DNA of 64,000 nucleotides from Turnera subulata (lineage: Eukaryota > Streptophyta > Magnoliopsida > Malpighiales > Passifloraceae). A program made the translations under genes and the position numbers. The stretch spans positions 1-64,000 of the forward strand of contig JAKUCV010004460.1 of the NCBI GenBank assembly GCA_028386065.3. Direction: 5' to 3'. Below the pieces are notes generated by a model, which made no database searches, was not told the origin of the DNA, and saw only the letters and a program-made list of their open reading frames with translations. Below, piece by piece: positions 45,147-57,200 of this stretch. Position 1 is the stretch's first letter. Each line of letters starts with the position of its first letter.

Positions 45147-46338
45147 TGGTTCTTATTACATTACTTCATTCATTTGCTCTCATGATGTCCATATATATTA
45201 ATTTGTTGCTTTTCTTCTTCTTGCTTGCAGATGCAAAATCTCTTATGGGTCGTTACCCAGAAGTAGAAATGCTAGCTACGAAAAGAGTTGCGGATTTCGT
45301 GAGGGCAATTGTTAGTGTTTCCTATCTTATCTCGATGATGATCTTAATTATGTTTTCATCATGTGAACCTTATTAATTCCGTTCTCATTGTCTTAGGGTT
45401 TAAAATTGGTTCAGTTTGAAGGGTTTGATCATATAAAATGCACCGATATGGGTAATAATTTGCACCTCTACATACCCTTGATTGCCAAAGAAGAGAATGG
45501 GAATGCTAACTTTTATTTTGACGCTGTGGTCAAGTGTAATGTGGCCTTAGATGTATATAAGGTCTTGTCTTTTTCACGAAGATTCAAAGAAGCTAAAAAT
45601 AGAAAAGATAAATACTTGTCTGCTCGATCTTTCCGATTGATCCAAATACATATCTTGGATGAAAATTTTATCACCAGCTATAAATTTGTTACCCTCTTGA
45701 AATACAGCCCGCTTGGTTGTTCATCAAGTTTTGTTATGGTGGTTTTTTTTTGTGAATTCTGAATCCTGATGTTGTCTTGTCTATCCTTTTAAATGCAGGT
45801 AATCGTTGTTATGTTGATCTCAATGACTCAGAAATACTGTCACTCATCAACAAATGTGCGGAGGCTGCAATTGAGGGAAACAACGAAAAAATGGTTTGCC
45901 TCTCGTTTCCTTATCTTTTGCAGTGAGATGTGTTTGTTGGCTCTAATTTTATATGACTTCAAGTTTGTGATAGCATTTGAATTCTTTTGTTGTTGTAGGG
46001 GGCTGGTTTGGGTTCTCCAAAAGTTACCGCAGCATATCATTTTCCTACCTTAGGCGAAGCTGCTTTTCAAATTGCATTGAAGGCGAAGCAGAAGTCTACT
46101 GGAGCTGTGCATATCTGTTTTGCTAGCATTAGCTATAAGGGGCTCTTTGAAAGAACAGATGGAAGAGGAGAATATGTGTTGGATTTGTTTATCCTACACA
46201 AAGATAGTTGGGAGGTAATAGGCTGCTTCAGCAAGCCCTCATCCTTCAAATTAAATTTGTCTTGTCTTTGTTTTGACTTAAGCTTTTTGATATTATGGAA
46301 TATTAGTTTTGACTCATACTTGTTTGTAGGGTTGGTGA

Positions 46339-46524
46339 TTGATGATTGTTAGCAAGGAGAAGGCATGGGCTTGAAGAATGTTGGATGGTGGATGGCAAAA
46401 AAAATGGAGCATTCTGGCTTATTTCTAATTGAATATGTTCACCTAGCTTACTTGTAAATCAAATAAATGATGCGGGAATGAAATAGATCAAAATGTGAAT
46501 AATTATAGTGTCTAAATGTCATAT
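46339..46524. other. 3' flank of the split host gene
   Basis: AT-rich, probably the 3' untranslated region; no other feature seen. Confidence 0.4.
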
Positions 46525-47958
46525 AATAAGGAATTGTTCACGCCTGCGACGTGTTGGTCGCGTTGGTACCTCCCACAGTTTCTGGGGTTAGTAACTGATG
46601 AGCATGAAATTATATATTTTTACAGCATGCACTGTAGTCTTTTGGCCTTGCATTTAGCATCAATTCATGCATTTAGATAGGAAATCACTTGCTTTTACAC
46701 CAAATTCTACTTTTCTAGCTCTTGTTAGCTTTCAGGTGCAATTAGGTCCCTTTTGGAGTGGATTATGATGACTTTGGCTCGAAAACAGCGAGGCGCTGCT
46801 GAATGCCCAGTTCCAGTTCACACTGCACCAGCGACAGCGCCTAGATGCAACCTGACAGCAGCGCTACATCAAAGTCCTGATTTTTATAATTAATTCGGCG
46901 ACTTGCACCTAAATTCAAGGAGATTTTATTGAAGATCACGTGGACACTCCTTGGAAGGAAAGAAGACCTTTTGCTGCTAGGTTTTGAGAAGAAATCTTAT
47001 TTTCCAAGACTTAGGGTTTTATCAAAGACTTTGTTCTCTATAAATAGAAAAGAATAAAACCCTAAGAAGGGAGCCTTTGGCCCATCAACACACCTGCAAC
47101 AAAAATTCATCTTTCAGAGCAGGAGAGAGAGGAGAATTTGGCTGAAGAAAAGTGAAGACCTTTAGATTTTTATTCGACAGCATGACGTTGTTGCTATCTA
47201 TTGTTGTTTTTACTCTCTTCATGAACTAAATTCCTTAATCTAGGTTTATGGAAAGTAGCTACAGTTATGTTTGAGTAATAATTCGTGTTTTGGCTTCTAT
47301 TATTCGTTATTCTTTGATTTGTGTATGGAGAGCTTAACAGCGCATGCGGCCTGATCACCCTCTTGTGCACCTTAGACGACCTAGCGAAGCACTGAATAGG
47401 AGAAGTTAGGAAATCTGATCGTTCTATACACAACCTCTATCTTAACTGTTGTCGAAAGAGATTTTTAGGGTAGTTGAGGATCCAGCACCTAGTACAGCGC
47501 CCACTACAACTTAGGACAGGCAACACTGGCGAACAGTAGGTTGTTCGGGACTAGGGTAGGTTTACAATAACAGTGAACAGCTGGTTGTAGATGATAAACA
47601 CTAGGGACCCCTACAAGGCAGACGAATAAATTAGCCAAACTATAGTTTTATTATTTAGACAGCACCCGCTGTAGTGAACCCCGGACAACCTAGGTTTCTT
47701 TATTACTGCATCACCTCACCAGTACACGCTGTCTCTTTATTTACTGTTTATTTACTTTATTTTCACAGCCTATTACTCTCACCAATTCGATACTTTATTT
47801 ACTTGTCGTTTTATAGTCTAATCGATCGAAAGCTCAAAGGACAGTGTTATTTCGTAGTCCCTGTGAATCGACCTTGTTTACTACAGCAACGTTGTGCACT
47901 TGCAGCCGGTTTTGCGACGAACAGTAACCCCGACAGTGTTAAATAAGGAATTGTTCAC
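46525..47958. mobile_element. non-coding insertion of about 1.4 kb between 17-bp direct repeats
   Basis: AATAAGGAATTGTTCAC occurs at 46525-46541 and 47942-47958, perfectly. The interior starts with a small hairpin (GCGAC...GTCGC) and has a strong TATA box, TATAAATAG (47039-47047), followed by leader-like sequence, but no coding frame. The end carries CCCTGTGAATCGACCTTG, a style seen near the ends of some plant gypsy LTRs. A solo LTR or a small non-autonomous retroelement are possibilities. A 17-bp flank is long for an LTR element, so the class is open. Confidence 0.55.
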
Positions 47959-48684
47959 CGCATCTCTGCCACCAGGTTCGTGTGTGTTCCAGGCATATTC
48001 AACTGTCTGCTTGATGATAATGTTTTCTAGTTAGGAATTGTTGGCATTCAACTGTCAAAATTTTAGATGTATACATTGCCTTTGGTTGTCACTCAATGTC
48101 TTGTCATCGATGTTTTCATTGAATTACAAGATAAATGTTTTCTCTTGAGACATGTCAACTGCTACTGTTTAAGTACATTACACTCTGCTGTCAAAAAAGT
48201 AACATCCAATCTTTGTCACTTTCGCATCGGAGGGCTACCACCAATATGGATGTGTAAGGATCATCGTTAGGGGTCTTTTCTGCAAATAGAATAACCTTTG
48301 TCTACTCCTAAGTGTTGGCTTTAATCCAAATTCAGTTCGAAGAACATTAGGTAAGACTAGAATTATGAGAATAATGTAAGACTAGCTAACAGAAAATCAT
48401 ACAAGAATTCTATGTGCCACGACCCACAAAATAATAATGATGATGCCTTTTATTCGAAAGACTAGAAGTATATTTATATTCGTAAAGTATAATGTAATTT
48501 CCGGATCGATTGTGCACATTCTGGTTATGATAATTAGATTTTGTGGAACAAACTAACACGTTCTTCTCCCTACCCTACTTCACTCTTTTGAAATTTTCAA
48601 AGCTTAATCCAAATCATAATTAATCTCACACCACACAAAAACAAATCCAATCCAACGCTAAAAAACCACCACAAAAAAACTTAA
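47959..48684. other. upstream region of the divergent F-box gene
   Basis: AT-rich; no RNA gene or repeat recognised. A missing first exon of the next gene may lie here. Confidence 0.45.
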
Positions 48685-50353
48685 GACGACCCTGTCCTCC
48701 ACCACATCCTCCTCCATCTTCCCATCAAATCCATCGCTCAAACCAGCATCTTATCAAGAAGATGGAGATCTCTATGGCTATCATTCCCGGACCTTGACTT
48801 CACCACCATTGACCCTATACCCACTCCCCCTTCCTCATCAAAAAACTCTAAACCAACCAGGAGATCCTCACGTTCTTCCTCCTCCATGGACTTCATCAAC
48901 AAAGTCTTGGCCCTCCGGGAGAAGAATTCTGATCTAAGAACCCTACGCTTCCGTTCCCGCTTGAGTTTCACGCATCTAAACGTCTTGATCCGCAATGCAG
49001 TGAGGCACAAGGTGAGAGAACTCGACGTAGATGTAGCCACCGATGATTTCTTCAACTTTCCACGTGGGGTCATCAAGAGTGAGCACTTGAAGGTCTTCAG
49101 GTTAAAGTCACTGTACCCCGGATTCCGGCTTCTCCCTTCTCCGGTGATGGCAAGTGGATTCCCTTCGCTACACACCTTGTCACTCTCCTTAGTTGCATTA
49201 CATAAACAGTCGTGTCTCTTGGATTTGTTCACCGAGAAATCCTTCCCTCGCTTGAAGAAACTAAGCCTTGATTCTTGCCTTCAAATGAAGCAACTAAAGG
49301 TTAGTTGTCGAGCCCTAAAGGAATTAGTCATAGAGAATTGCTTTCAGCTACATGGGTTGGATATATCTTGTTTGGTGTTGGAGGATTTGAGGGTTGAAAA
49401 CTGTTTCGAAGTTTATAACCCTAAGAGCTGGATTAAGGTTAAGGCTCCATGTCTCAGAATTTTGTCTTGGAAGCATAATCAAGTAACTGGTATCATTTGC
49501 TTAGAGAATTTGACTTCATTGGATGAGGCTTTCATATCCTTCCCTATACTTTATGAAGATGGAAGTACTCAAAAGTTTCATAGTGTATACAATTTCCTAG
49601 CTGGACTATGTCATGCCCGGGCATTAACCCTAGAGACCCAATGTATTGAGGTAACTAACACTTTTGACCCTTAATTTTATCATTTTGCTAAGAATTGAAT
49701 CTTTTGTGCATATAGTCGTTTTATAGTGCATGAATATATATGGCCTCTCATTTTGTGGCAGATTCTGTCGAACAAGAAGTGTTTTGGATCTTTTTATCTA
49801 TTTGACAAGCTTAAGGTTTTGGAGTTGCACACTGGTTTCAACAAGAATAATGTGTCAGGTTTGGCATTCCTATTTGGGAGCTGCCCTATATTGCACACTC
49901 TTATTCTCAGGATCGTGAACGACCTCAAGATTGAAAGAAAAGTGAGTACCATAATTTACATTCCAAATGTATGGTTTCCATTTATTTGAAGCTCGATATA
50001 TATATATGGCAGGCATGGTTGGGTTATGTGTGTTTCCCATTTTGTATCAGATGTGGAGTAAGGACATCTGGGATCCATCTACTTCCAAAGAAGAGCAATA
50101 TTGGGAGTCAAAAATCCAAATCTTGAAGCCGTTTCTCGATCATATTAAAGTAGTAAAGATACATGGGTTTTTAGACTGCGAAAATGAGGTCAGTCTGGTA
50201 AAGTTTTTGCTCAAGCATGGCAAGGACTTGGAAGAGATGACTCTTTGCACAGCAGACTGCAACTATAGAGATTTGCTTCGTAGACAGAAAGTTAGATCCC
50301 AGATGATGGGTTTCTCTTGGGCTTCCTCTAATGCAAAACTTGCTTTTTATTAA
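48685..50353 (+). CDS. divergent F-box/LRR/FBD gene, 5' end unclear
   Basis: Exons read as 48685-49650, 49762-49941 and 50051-50353 (GT-AG, phase 0). The frame opens after a TAA at 48682-48684 with DDPVLHHILLHLPIKSIAQT, then SILSRRWRSLWLSFPDLDF, which is a clear F-box whose N-terminal residues and Met are missing. The first in-frame Met is at 48886, after the F-box, and would give 415 residues without it. Next come leucine-rich repeats (FPRLKKLSLDSCLQMKQLKV, LVLEDLRVENCF) and an FBD-like end (FLDHIKVVKIHGF, SLVKFLLKHGKDLEEMTL). Either a first exon lies upstream, using the AG at 48684-48685 as acceptor, or the start was lost. It is distant from the cluster at 5.7-26 kb. It is a likely SCF adaptor if complete. 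Confidence 0.68.
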
Positions 50354-51111
50354 TTATGATCTCGTCATACATTTTTAATTTTTCCTTCATTGGTGCTATA
50401 TATGATAAATGTTTTTCTTGGTTCTTCAAGGAATTCACTTTATCCTATTAAAAGTTTCTAATGCCTACTCTGCGACAAAAGTTAGAGAAGAAATTAGTTA
50501 AATAATCACACTTTGCTTAAGCTGAATAATTACAAATGCAGAAATGACAATCTTATTTTTTCTTTTTTGAGGAAATGACAATCTAATATTGCTTGACTTA
50601 TAAAAATTAAGGCTTCTGTATAAGGACTTGTAGACTTATTATGTTTAATCATTTGTTAGAATATTACAATTTTTTTATATACTCTTTTGAGTTTTTTCTC
50701 TTCTGTGGATTCTAAATTCCTCTCTTAGGCTTAGTCGTGAACTGGCATTCCGCGGGATCTAGTCCTGAGTCAAGCAAGCTGCAAGTTTTAACCTGTATCG
50801 AATATGTAGACTCTCGTCCTTTTGGTCTACTTTTCTGATGCTAACTAGCTAACATGGTTGCGATTTGGAAAATGCTTGAAACGAGTAGTTATTGGCATTT
50901 ACATAGGTAACTCATGAAGAAAACTTTTCTCATGAAGCACCATTACTGATAATCAATGAACAACTTCTAACAGGAGATAAATAGGCCTTTATTCTACCCT
51001 AAGTAGAGATAGGTGGGTTCATGCCATTCTGTTACTTTCTGGATCACTCACCACTCGAGACATCAATGGCCAACACTACATACTTAGATATATATCAGAA
51101 ATGTTCTCTTT
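50354..51111. other. spacer between the F-box gene and GH3
   Basis: Convergent 3' flanks. It contains one micro-insertion (50541-50584). No gene. Confidence 0.6.
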
Positions 51112-53497
51112 TCAGTCCTCAGTGCACCATTGTTTATGTCCAGGAACCCATTTCGGGCATTTCGGGCTGAAATAATTCGATACAACCCGGGAATTGAGAA
51201 GCTGGATAATAGGTTCATACTTCACACACCTTGGAGCTTTGTACTGGTTAATGGATGCTCCTAGGCTTAAAGCAAAGTCCATGAGCTTGTCAAATGTCCC
51301 AACCTCCACTATCCTTATCTCCAGGGGGCCAATGGACTTGTCGGAGACCCGGCCTTGCCGATAAACACTGTTGAGTGATTCCTCAACAGCAATGCAACAG
51401 TCCTCAAAAACTGAAGGAGGAACTGGAGTTGCCCCAGAACTGAGTCCCATTTCCCAGAACAGAACATAGTGGCCTGGAATATTGGATGTGTCAGCATAGC
51501 TTGTGTATTCAATTAGGGAAGCACCAAATGGCACAAGATGGTTGGCTGCATTCTTCACTGCGCTTTGCAGTTCAACTTCATCTGTTTTGTCTGAGTCAAT
51601 ACTGAGAACAACATTCTTTCTGCAGACAAAGCTGAACTGAGGGGCCTTGTTCTTGAACCCTGCCACTCTAAGTATATCTCCAACTCTATACCGGTATAAA
51701 CCTTAAAACAAATTGCAGAAAATTAATTAGCATGCTTAATTACTTTATCTAGAATTTGTTTGTTAAGCTTTTGTATATATCATTTTGGAGCATAATTTAG
51801 AAAAAAAAAAAAAAAAGAAGCCTAACCCTGTGTCCCATTTATGGACCTATGACCCTGGAGTCAACTTTTGACCCCATAATTCTTTGTTCTTTTCCTTTTT
51901 TTGGAGTATGACTGTAGGAATAGTATTATTCTTACCCTATCCCCACGCCCCACCCCGTTCCCTAAGCCAATGCCTAAAATCCACCCAATATTTTTTATAT
52001 TATATACTTTTCAATGATTAGCAGTTTCTTATGAAATCACCATTTATAACATGGTACATATTCCTTTACCATTCTAGCATTAAAAATGAGATTGTTCTTG
52101 TACGGTTGGATGGCATTTTGAGGCTTACCTGCATAAGTAGTGACCACAAGCTCATATTCTTGTCCAAGCTTGACATCCACAAGATCAACATGCTCATCAA
52201 CCTTGTCAATGTTCGATTTTGGACCAGTGCTTGCATTGTGTGATCCATTAATCTTCCGGTTTACCGGCAAGAACTCGAAATAGGCCATGGTGGGGAGGAG
52301 GGTGTAGGAAACTTCACTAGGCTTACACAATGGATTGAGGTTAAGGCCAAAGTAGCATTCTGAGGAAGCATACATTGTGCAGACAATAGGGAGACCATTG
52401 CTGTAATACTCAAGGGTAGGAATGTACTGAGACATTGTCCCTGTGACAATAACATCAATATACTTTGTGTTAGGCCATAACCTGGTTATGATCCCTTGCC
52501 ATGACTCTTTCCTGCATTCGGCCTCTATAAAATTGGCTAGTTTATGGTTTGGTTTGAGAATTTTCAAGACAGCCTCTCTAACAGAAGGGTCTGTTATCTT
52601 GGGGTCTATGGTTCCATTTCTGATGTCATTGCACAGAAACCCCCAATGCTTCTCAAGGAACTTGATGGCTCTGATGAACCCAGAAGCGAAGACGGCACCG
52701 ACACGGAGAACTTCATTGTTTTGGCAAAGGCCGCAGAGGAGTTGGGAGTACATGCTCTGGTAAGAATCAGGGCAGAGAATGGTCTCATTTGGGCTTGTGT
52801 AATTGGTGTAAGGATCATAAGGCCTGTTCTTGAAGTGTGAGCTCTTGTAATAGCTAGTTAGGACAGGACGCGCCACAAGTCCACCTGGGGTCTTAGCTTC
52901 AGATTTTATGAACAGAAAGTACATTCCTTTCCCTTTGTCCAAACCTGGAACAAACTGGTTCATCACAGGCATCAATAGACTGTAAAGCAATGACCTCCTC
53001 TCCAGCTCTTCCTCTATTGTAGGCATAAGTTTCCTCTCTCCACCAGATGTCCCAGAACTGCACATAAAATAATAATGAATACTTCTACCTATTAAGAACA
53101 TCATAAAATGTAAAACCATACATCCTTGTGTACCAAACTAATCAGAAATATATCTTCAGACTCACCTAGTCAAAAACTCTGATATGGGTTTGGAACACAG
53201 AATTGGAGAAGCATCACCATTAGCTATACGGTCAATATCTTGCTTGAGATCATCATAGGTGACAACAGGCACCACCTTCTTGAAAGTTTCTTTATCTGTG
53301 CATCCATTAAGGCCATGCCTTTGCAAGTACTCAACACTTGCACTACGTGACAGGATTTCTGCAAGCACCCTCTCTTGAACATCACCAGCATTGCTTGTGA
53401 CATCCTCAATAAATTGCAGTGCCTTACTATTCCTATCATCATCACTAATGATCACCAAACCATTCTCCTCCAACAAGTTCCTAGGAGCTTCTGGCAT
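51112..53497 (-). CDS. GH3.6: GH3 auxin (IAA)-amido synthetase, GH3.6/GH3.5 type
   Basis: Predicted exons on the minus strand: 53497-53166, 53057-52129 and 51701-51112, GT-AG throughout, 616 residues, a normal length for plant GH3. It begins [20 protein letters not shown]. Landmarks: [18 protein letters not shown] (ATP/AMP-binding loop, split by intron 1), [40 protein letters not shown] (second nucleotide motif), [10 protein letters not shown] joined across intron 2 to LYRYRVGD (third motif), then ending [15 protein letters not shown]. As I know the family, group II members adenylate indole-3-acetic acid and transfer it to an amino acid such as Asp, lowering free auxin in the cytosol; the sequence tracks Arabidopsis GH3.6 (DFL1) more closely than GH3.1. 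Substrate preference is inferred. All motifs are intact, and no stops or frame changes are seen. Confidence 0.95.
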
Positions 53498-53644
53498 CTT
53501 AGGATATTATATAAAGCTGGTAATATCACACAAACAGAAATGAAAACTTTGGAAGTAGTGAGGAAGAGGTGGGGATGGGAAATGGTATTATATAGACAAC
53601 AAAAAATGGTAATGTCTGTGAGGGGAAGAAGTGGAGGACACGGG

Positions 53645-53653
53645 ATTTATATA
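53645..53653 (-). promoter_or_regulatory. probable TATA box of GH3
   Basis: Minus strand TATATAAAT about 150 bp before the ATG at 53497. Two TGTCTA-like repeats flank it. A second TATA-like run at 53506-53514 is too close to the start codon. Confidence 0.5.
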
Positions 53654-54054
53654 GACAAAATGCATGTATGTGTGCGTTGTAACCCATTAGAGATACAAAC
53701 TTCCAATCAAACAGTTGAAAATGTATGCACAAGTAAACTTGTATACAATATAACATCATTATTAATGTATTTGATTTTGACTTGATAAAAGGTTTAGTGG
53801 GCCTAATTAATATCTAATGTTGGTGACAAAAGTACTGTATAAATTTTTTGCAAAGAAAAACGGGGAACCGTTTGAAGAGGTGGAAGAGGGAGAATAGTTC
53901 AAGCGGAAAAGGAGTGGTGTGAAAAGGGGAGTAACAGGTGAAAGAAGGAAGCAAAGTACAGCTGGGGATTTTAGGTGTTGTTGTTATAAGCAAAACCAGC
54001 AGCGGCTTCCGTGAGATTTGCTTCTTTGGAAAACAAAATCAATAAACTTTCAAG

Positions 54055-54060
54055 CCGACA
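54055..54060 (-). promoter_or_regulatory. candidate auxin response element (TGTCGG)
   Basis: Minus strand TGTCGG, about 560 bp upstream of the GH3 ATG. It matches the high-affinity ARF site. Single six-base matches occur by chance, so it is only suggestive. Confidence 0.3.
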
Positions 54061-54266
54061 CTTCAGTTCTAAGACTAGTTAAGCATGCACTTGTAAGTTT
54101 AGTATCCCAGCTCTATTTTTGGGGAATTGTTTTCTCTTCCTTTTGGAACTTATATATTTAGTAGTATATTGGTGAGGTGATGATGATTTCATTCTTTAGT
54201 TTGAACTTCAATTGGTAGTCAAGGAACTTAATTAAGACTCTAGAGTTGAGATTTTTAGGATTTCTT

Positions 54267-54272
54267 TGTCTC
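54267..54272 (+). promoter_or_regulatory. candidate auxin response element (TGTCTC)
   Basis: TGTCTC about 770 bp upstream of the GH3 ATG, the canonical AuxRE core. ARFs bind either orientation. Suggestive only. Confidence 0.3.
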
Positions 54273-57200
54273 AAGGTGAAGCATTTAGCATTTTAACAAA
54301 AAAAAAATATCCGTTTACATAGGCCTCTTTTGTTTAACACTCTTATAGTATCCATATCTCAATCAATTATCGGACTAATCTCTCCATATAATTCAGCACG
54401 AACCATATGAGGTATCAAGTGGCATTGGGGTCGTTTCAATAATAGGTCGAACAATGTTCGATTCTGAATCACTCAGCTTTGTGGATTTAATAGAGCAGAT
54501 TGGATAGTATATGGAAGAAAAACCAAAAACAAAACAAAAGACTTAATTCATCACTCCAAATGCTCTCCGATTAATGCTTTATTAGAATTTAGTTCAATGA
54601 AATACCTTACTTTTTTTCTATCAAATTTAACTTACTTTACTAAGACAAAGCTAGGAAATCATAGAGAGAAGAAAATTCAAATTGAAATTGATCTCAAAGT
54701 CAATAGCATTAGAGTAAGATGATTTGATTTCACATGGAAAAGATCATAAAACACTTTTTTTCATAAAACACTTTGCAGAAAAAAGCAACTTGTTCAAACA
54801 TATATGGTCGGTTCCTTCAAGGAAGCAACAAAAGGTACACATTATATCCTTTTGAAGCAACAAAAGCTCGAGAAATCTCCACCAAATTAATTGACGTAGG
54901 AAGCCAATAAACAACTGCTGATTTAATTATTTGGCCGTGCAAAAAAGAAAAAAAAATGGAAGCAATAAAATAGGAAAATAGAGACTCAACTATATAAGTA
55001 ATGATTGTACATATTACATTTAAAAATGTTCTAATTCCTCACCTTTTAGACCGAACTTAATGGCTTTATATGCACCAATGAAGTATTTTGGTGTTCAAAA
55101 GAATAAAGAAATCTTGAGAGTCAACTTGTATATCCAGTTAGAATATATATAACTTAAGACCTAGACATTGAAAATCAAGTAACAAGATTATACCTTTCTT
55201 AGAGAACAAAATTTGGTTTTCCGTACATGTTTCCTCATACTCCATTGTTATCAAACTAATTAATTTAGTTTATAATACTTTAATTGTTGCACATACATAA
55301 TTTGACAATCAATAGTAAACATTAGGCAACCAACCACGGAAAACTCTTTGGAACGGCCTAAAACAAAAGAATTGTGTCAGTGGAAGTTTGACAATGAGGG
55401 GTTAAACCGGTACCATTGAACCATGGTTGGACCAAATCCGAAAATAACCATGTAATAGTGAACATATATATATTATGTGAATGATTTGAATTAAATGGTG
55501 TACTAACAAGGTTACTGTATAATAGTGTCATTACCTGCACGTTATTCTTGATGGAAGCATGGAACTAATTATTTGACCATGCATATCACCCATAAAAGCC
55601 TAAATTGGTATAGTGATAATGGAGTTGCTTTTGATAGAGGAAAATAGATTTTGAATTCTTATAATTAAATCACTTACCATTAAGGCTTCAATAATTTCAT
55701 GTCCAACGCAGAATTAGCTGTAGATCATAATATAGATGCCGGTGCCTAAGCCAATAGTTTGGCCATCCAAGCAAATAGTAGCTAGTAACAGGCCTTCACT
55801 TTTTTCTTCTACCTAAATATAGTAGAAACGAAAATTGTTTGGAGTAAAACAGAGGGGATTGTGTAGGGTCAAAGTACAGAGACTAAATAGCCACACAGAA
55901 ACAAAAGCTAAAGTACTGGCACAAACATTACCAAAAGCTTTGACTTGTGGTCCTTTCCCGGCCTCTTCTCCCGCTGTCTTCCCAATAGCCATACACAGTC
56001 GTTTTCAATGGCCGTGTGTTTCAAGCCCCATTAGTTGTTTTTTATTTTCTTCCCATACTATTTCTCTATATGTTTCTTCCTGCTCTCAACCCAAGAAATA
56101 AGAAGTGTAGCTAGCTAATTAATTTGTTTAGGTTTGAATGCAAGTGTGAAGAAAGATCCCCACAACGGTGAGGGTTTCTCGTGCTCTCAAACCCGAGACC
56201 TGCTTAAGCGAAACTTATATCTAATGCCCGGAGTCCGAGCATCTTGGCTCGGTGTCGAAATCTTCACAGACTATAGTGTGGCTATGTCTCTCACTTCATT
56301 CTTGTGTACATAGGCTTCAATTAGAGACATTTCCCTGCTGGGTTGTAGGTAGCGTGAATTGCATGATTGATATGTGTCATTAACAACTACCCCCTGGGAA
56401 AAAAATTAATTGCAAACTTAATAACTCAGCTTCATAGAGGGAAAAAGACATGTACTATACCACATTGCATTTATATATGATATCACTTTTGCCCACTAGG
56501 GAGAAACATATATACCTTTTTTCCGGTTCATCCTCTCTTTTAACCTATATATTGACGACACAATCTCACATCCACATGAACTTGGAAAGTGGTGAACAGA
56601 CATAAATCCGTGTTCCTGTTGTAGTCCTAGAGGCAACTAGCATGTACATATAAAATGTGATTGTCTTGTCTATCTCTCTTATCGTGGGATTTGCTACCAA
56701 ATTAATAATGTAATGATAGCGAATGGAAAATCATTAATCAAATTGAACTCATGAGTAGACTTCATTAATCCTTGTGCTGAGAGTGCAAATTATTCCTTCA
56801 CACGCAGCAGCTAATGCTTCATTGTCACGTAAAACAAGTTAATTAGTACTACTACCTTCTAGGTGAAGCAAATTAATTAACTGGATGCCTATGTTTGAAT
56901 ACAACTTATGATATTTTTTTACAGCTTATAATATACTTTGTCTTGCTTGAGAAGAAGAGAACAGATGGAGAAATATCAAACTCTGCTTGCTGATTATGAG
57001 ACATGCCATTAATAAGGAACACTGTTCAAAGATCATCACATAAATATTGGAGTCACACCCTGATCTTGGATCAAGACTCAAGCTATACAAATAGTCAAAA
57101 GTAATAAAGTTGTTAAGCCATCCATTGGAAGCAATTACTAGTATATAGGATTCAATAATACTCTGTTTGTGAATAGAAGAAACTTGTTGAAGGAACTTAA

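Larger units (their letters stand above)
33541..46338 (+). pseudogene. multi-exon host gene, cystatin-like, split by a copia element and carrying an intronic LINE
   Basis: Segments: 33541-33821 (MASATGESSGCSGLQKVSFV...WVVSKED), then the 8.1 kb copia insertion, then 41929-42171 (a long Glu/Asp run, then RKLKPEEFEEIERYVHRANF), 42283-42450, 42589-42785, 45231-45310, 45397-45715, 45799-45893, 45999-46214 and a last exon 46330-46338 (Gly-Trp-stop). Frame is preserved across the insertion and most splice sites. One indel near 42670-42690 in the fourth segment causes a stop (ALD-stop). Strands such as NLRAGTFEFHFYITFKA and EMLATKRVADF...LKLVQFEGF look like cystatin or plant UPF0725-type folds, possibly repeated twice; this is an inference from pattern. 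The exact family is not recognised. Related intact genes may exist elsewhere in the genome. Confidence 0.7.

Noticed and set aside
48738..49232. Minus-strand gene opposite the divergent F-box gene
   Set aside because: Overlaps clear F-box and LRR coding sequence on the other strand; composition looks like a shadow.
54744..54774. Another micro-insertion
   Set aside because: TCATAAAACACTTT is repeated with only a few extra T between; simple tandem slippage explains it as well.
55390..55440. Copia LTR shred
   Set aside because: ACCATTGAACCATGGTTGGACC resembles the CCATGG-rich part of the LTRs, but the similarity is too short to support an element.
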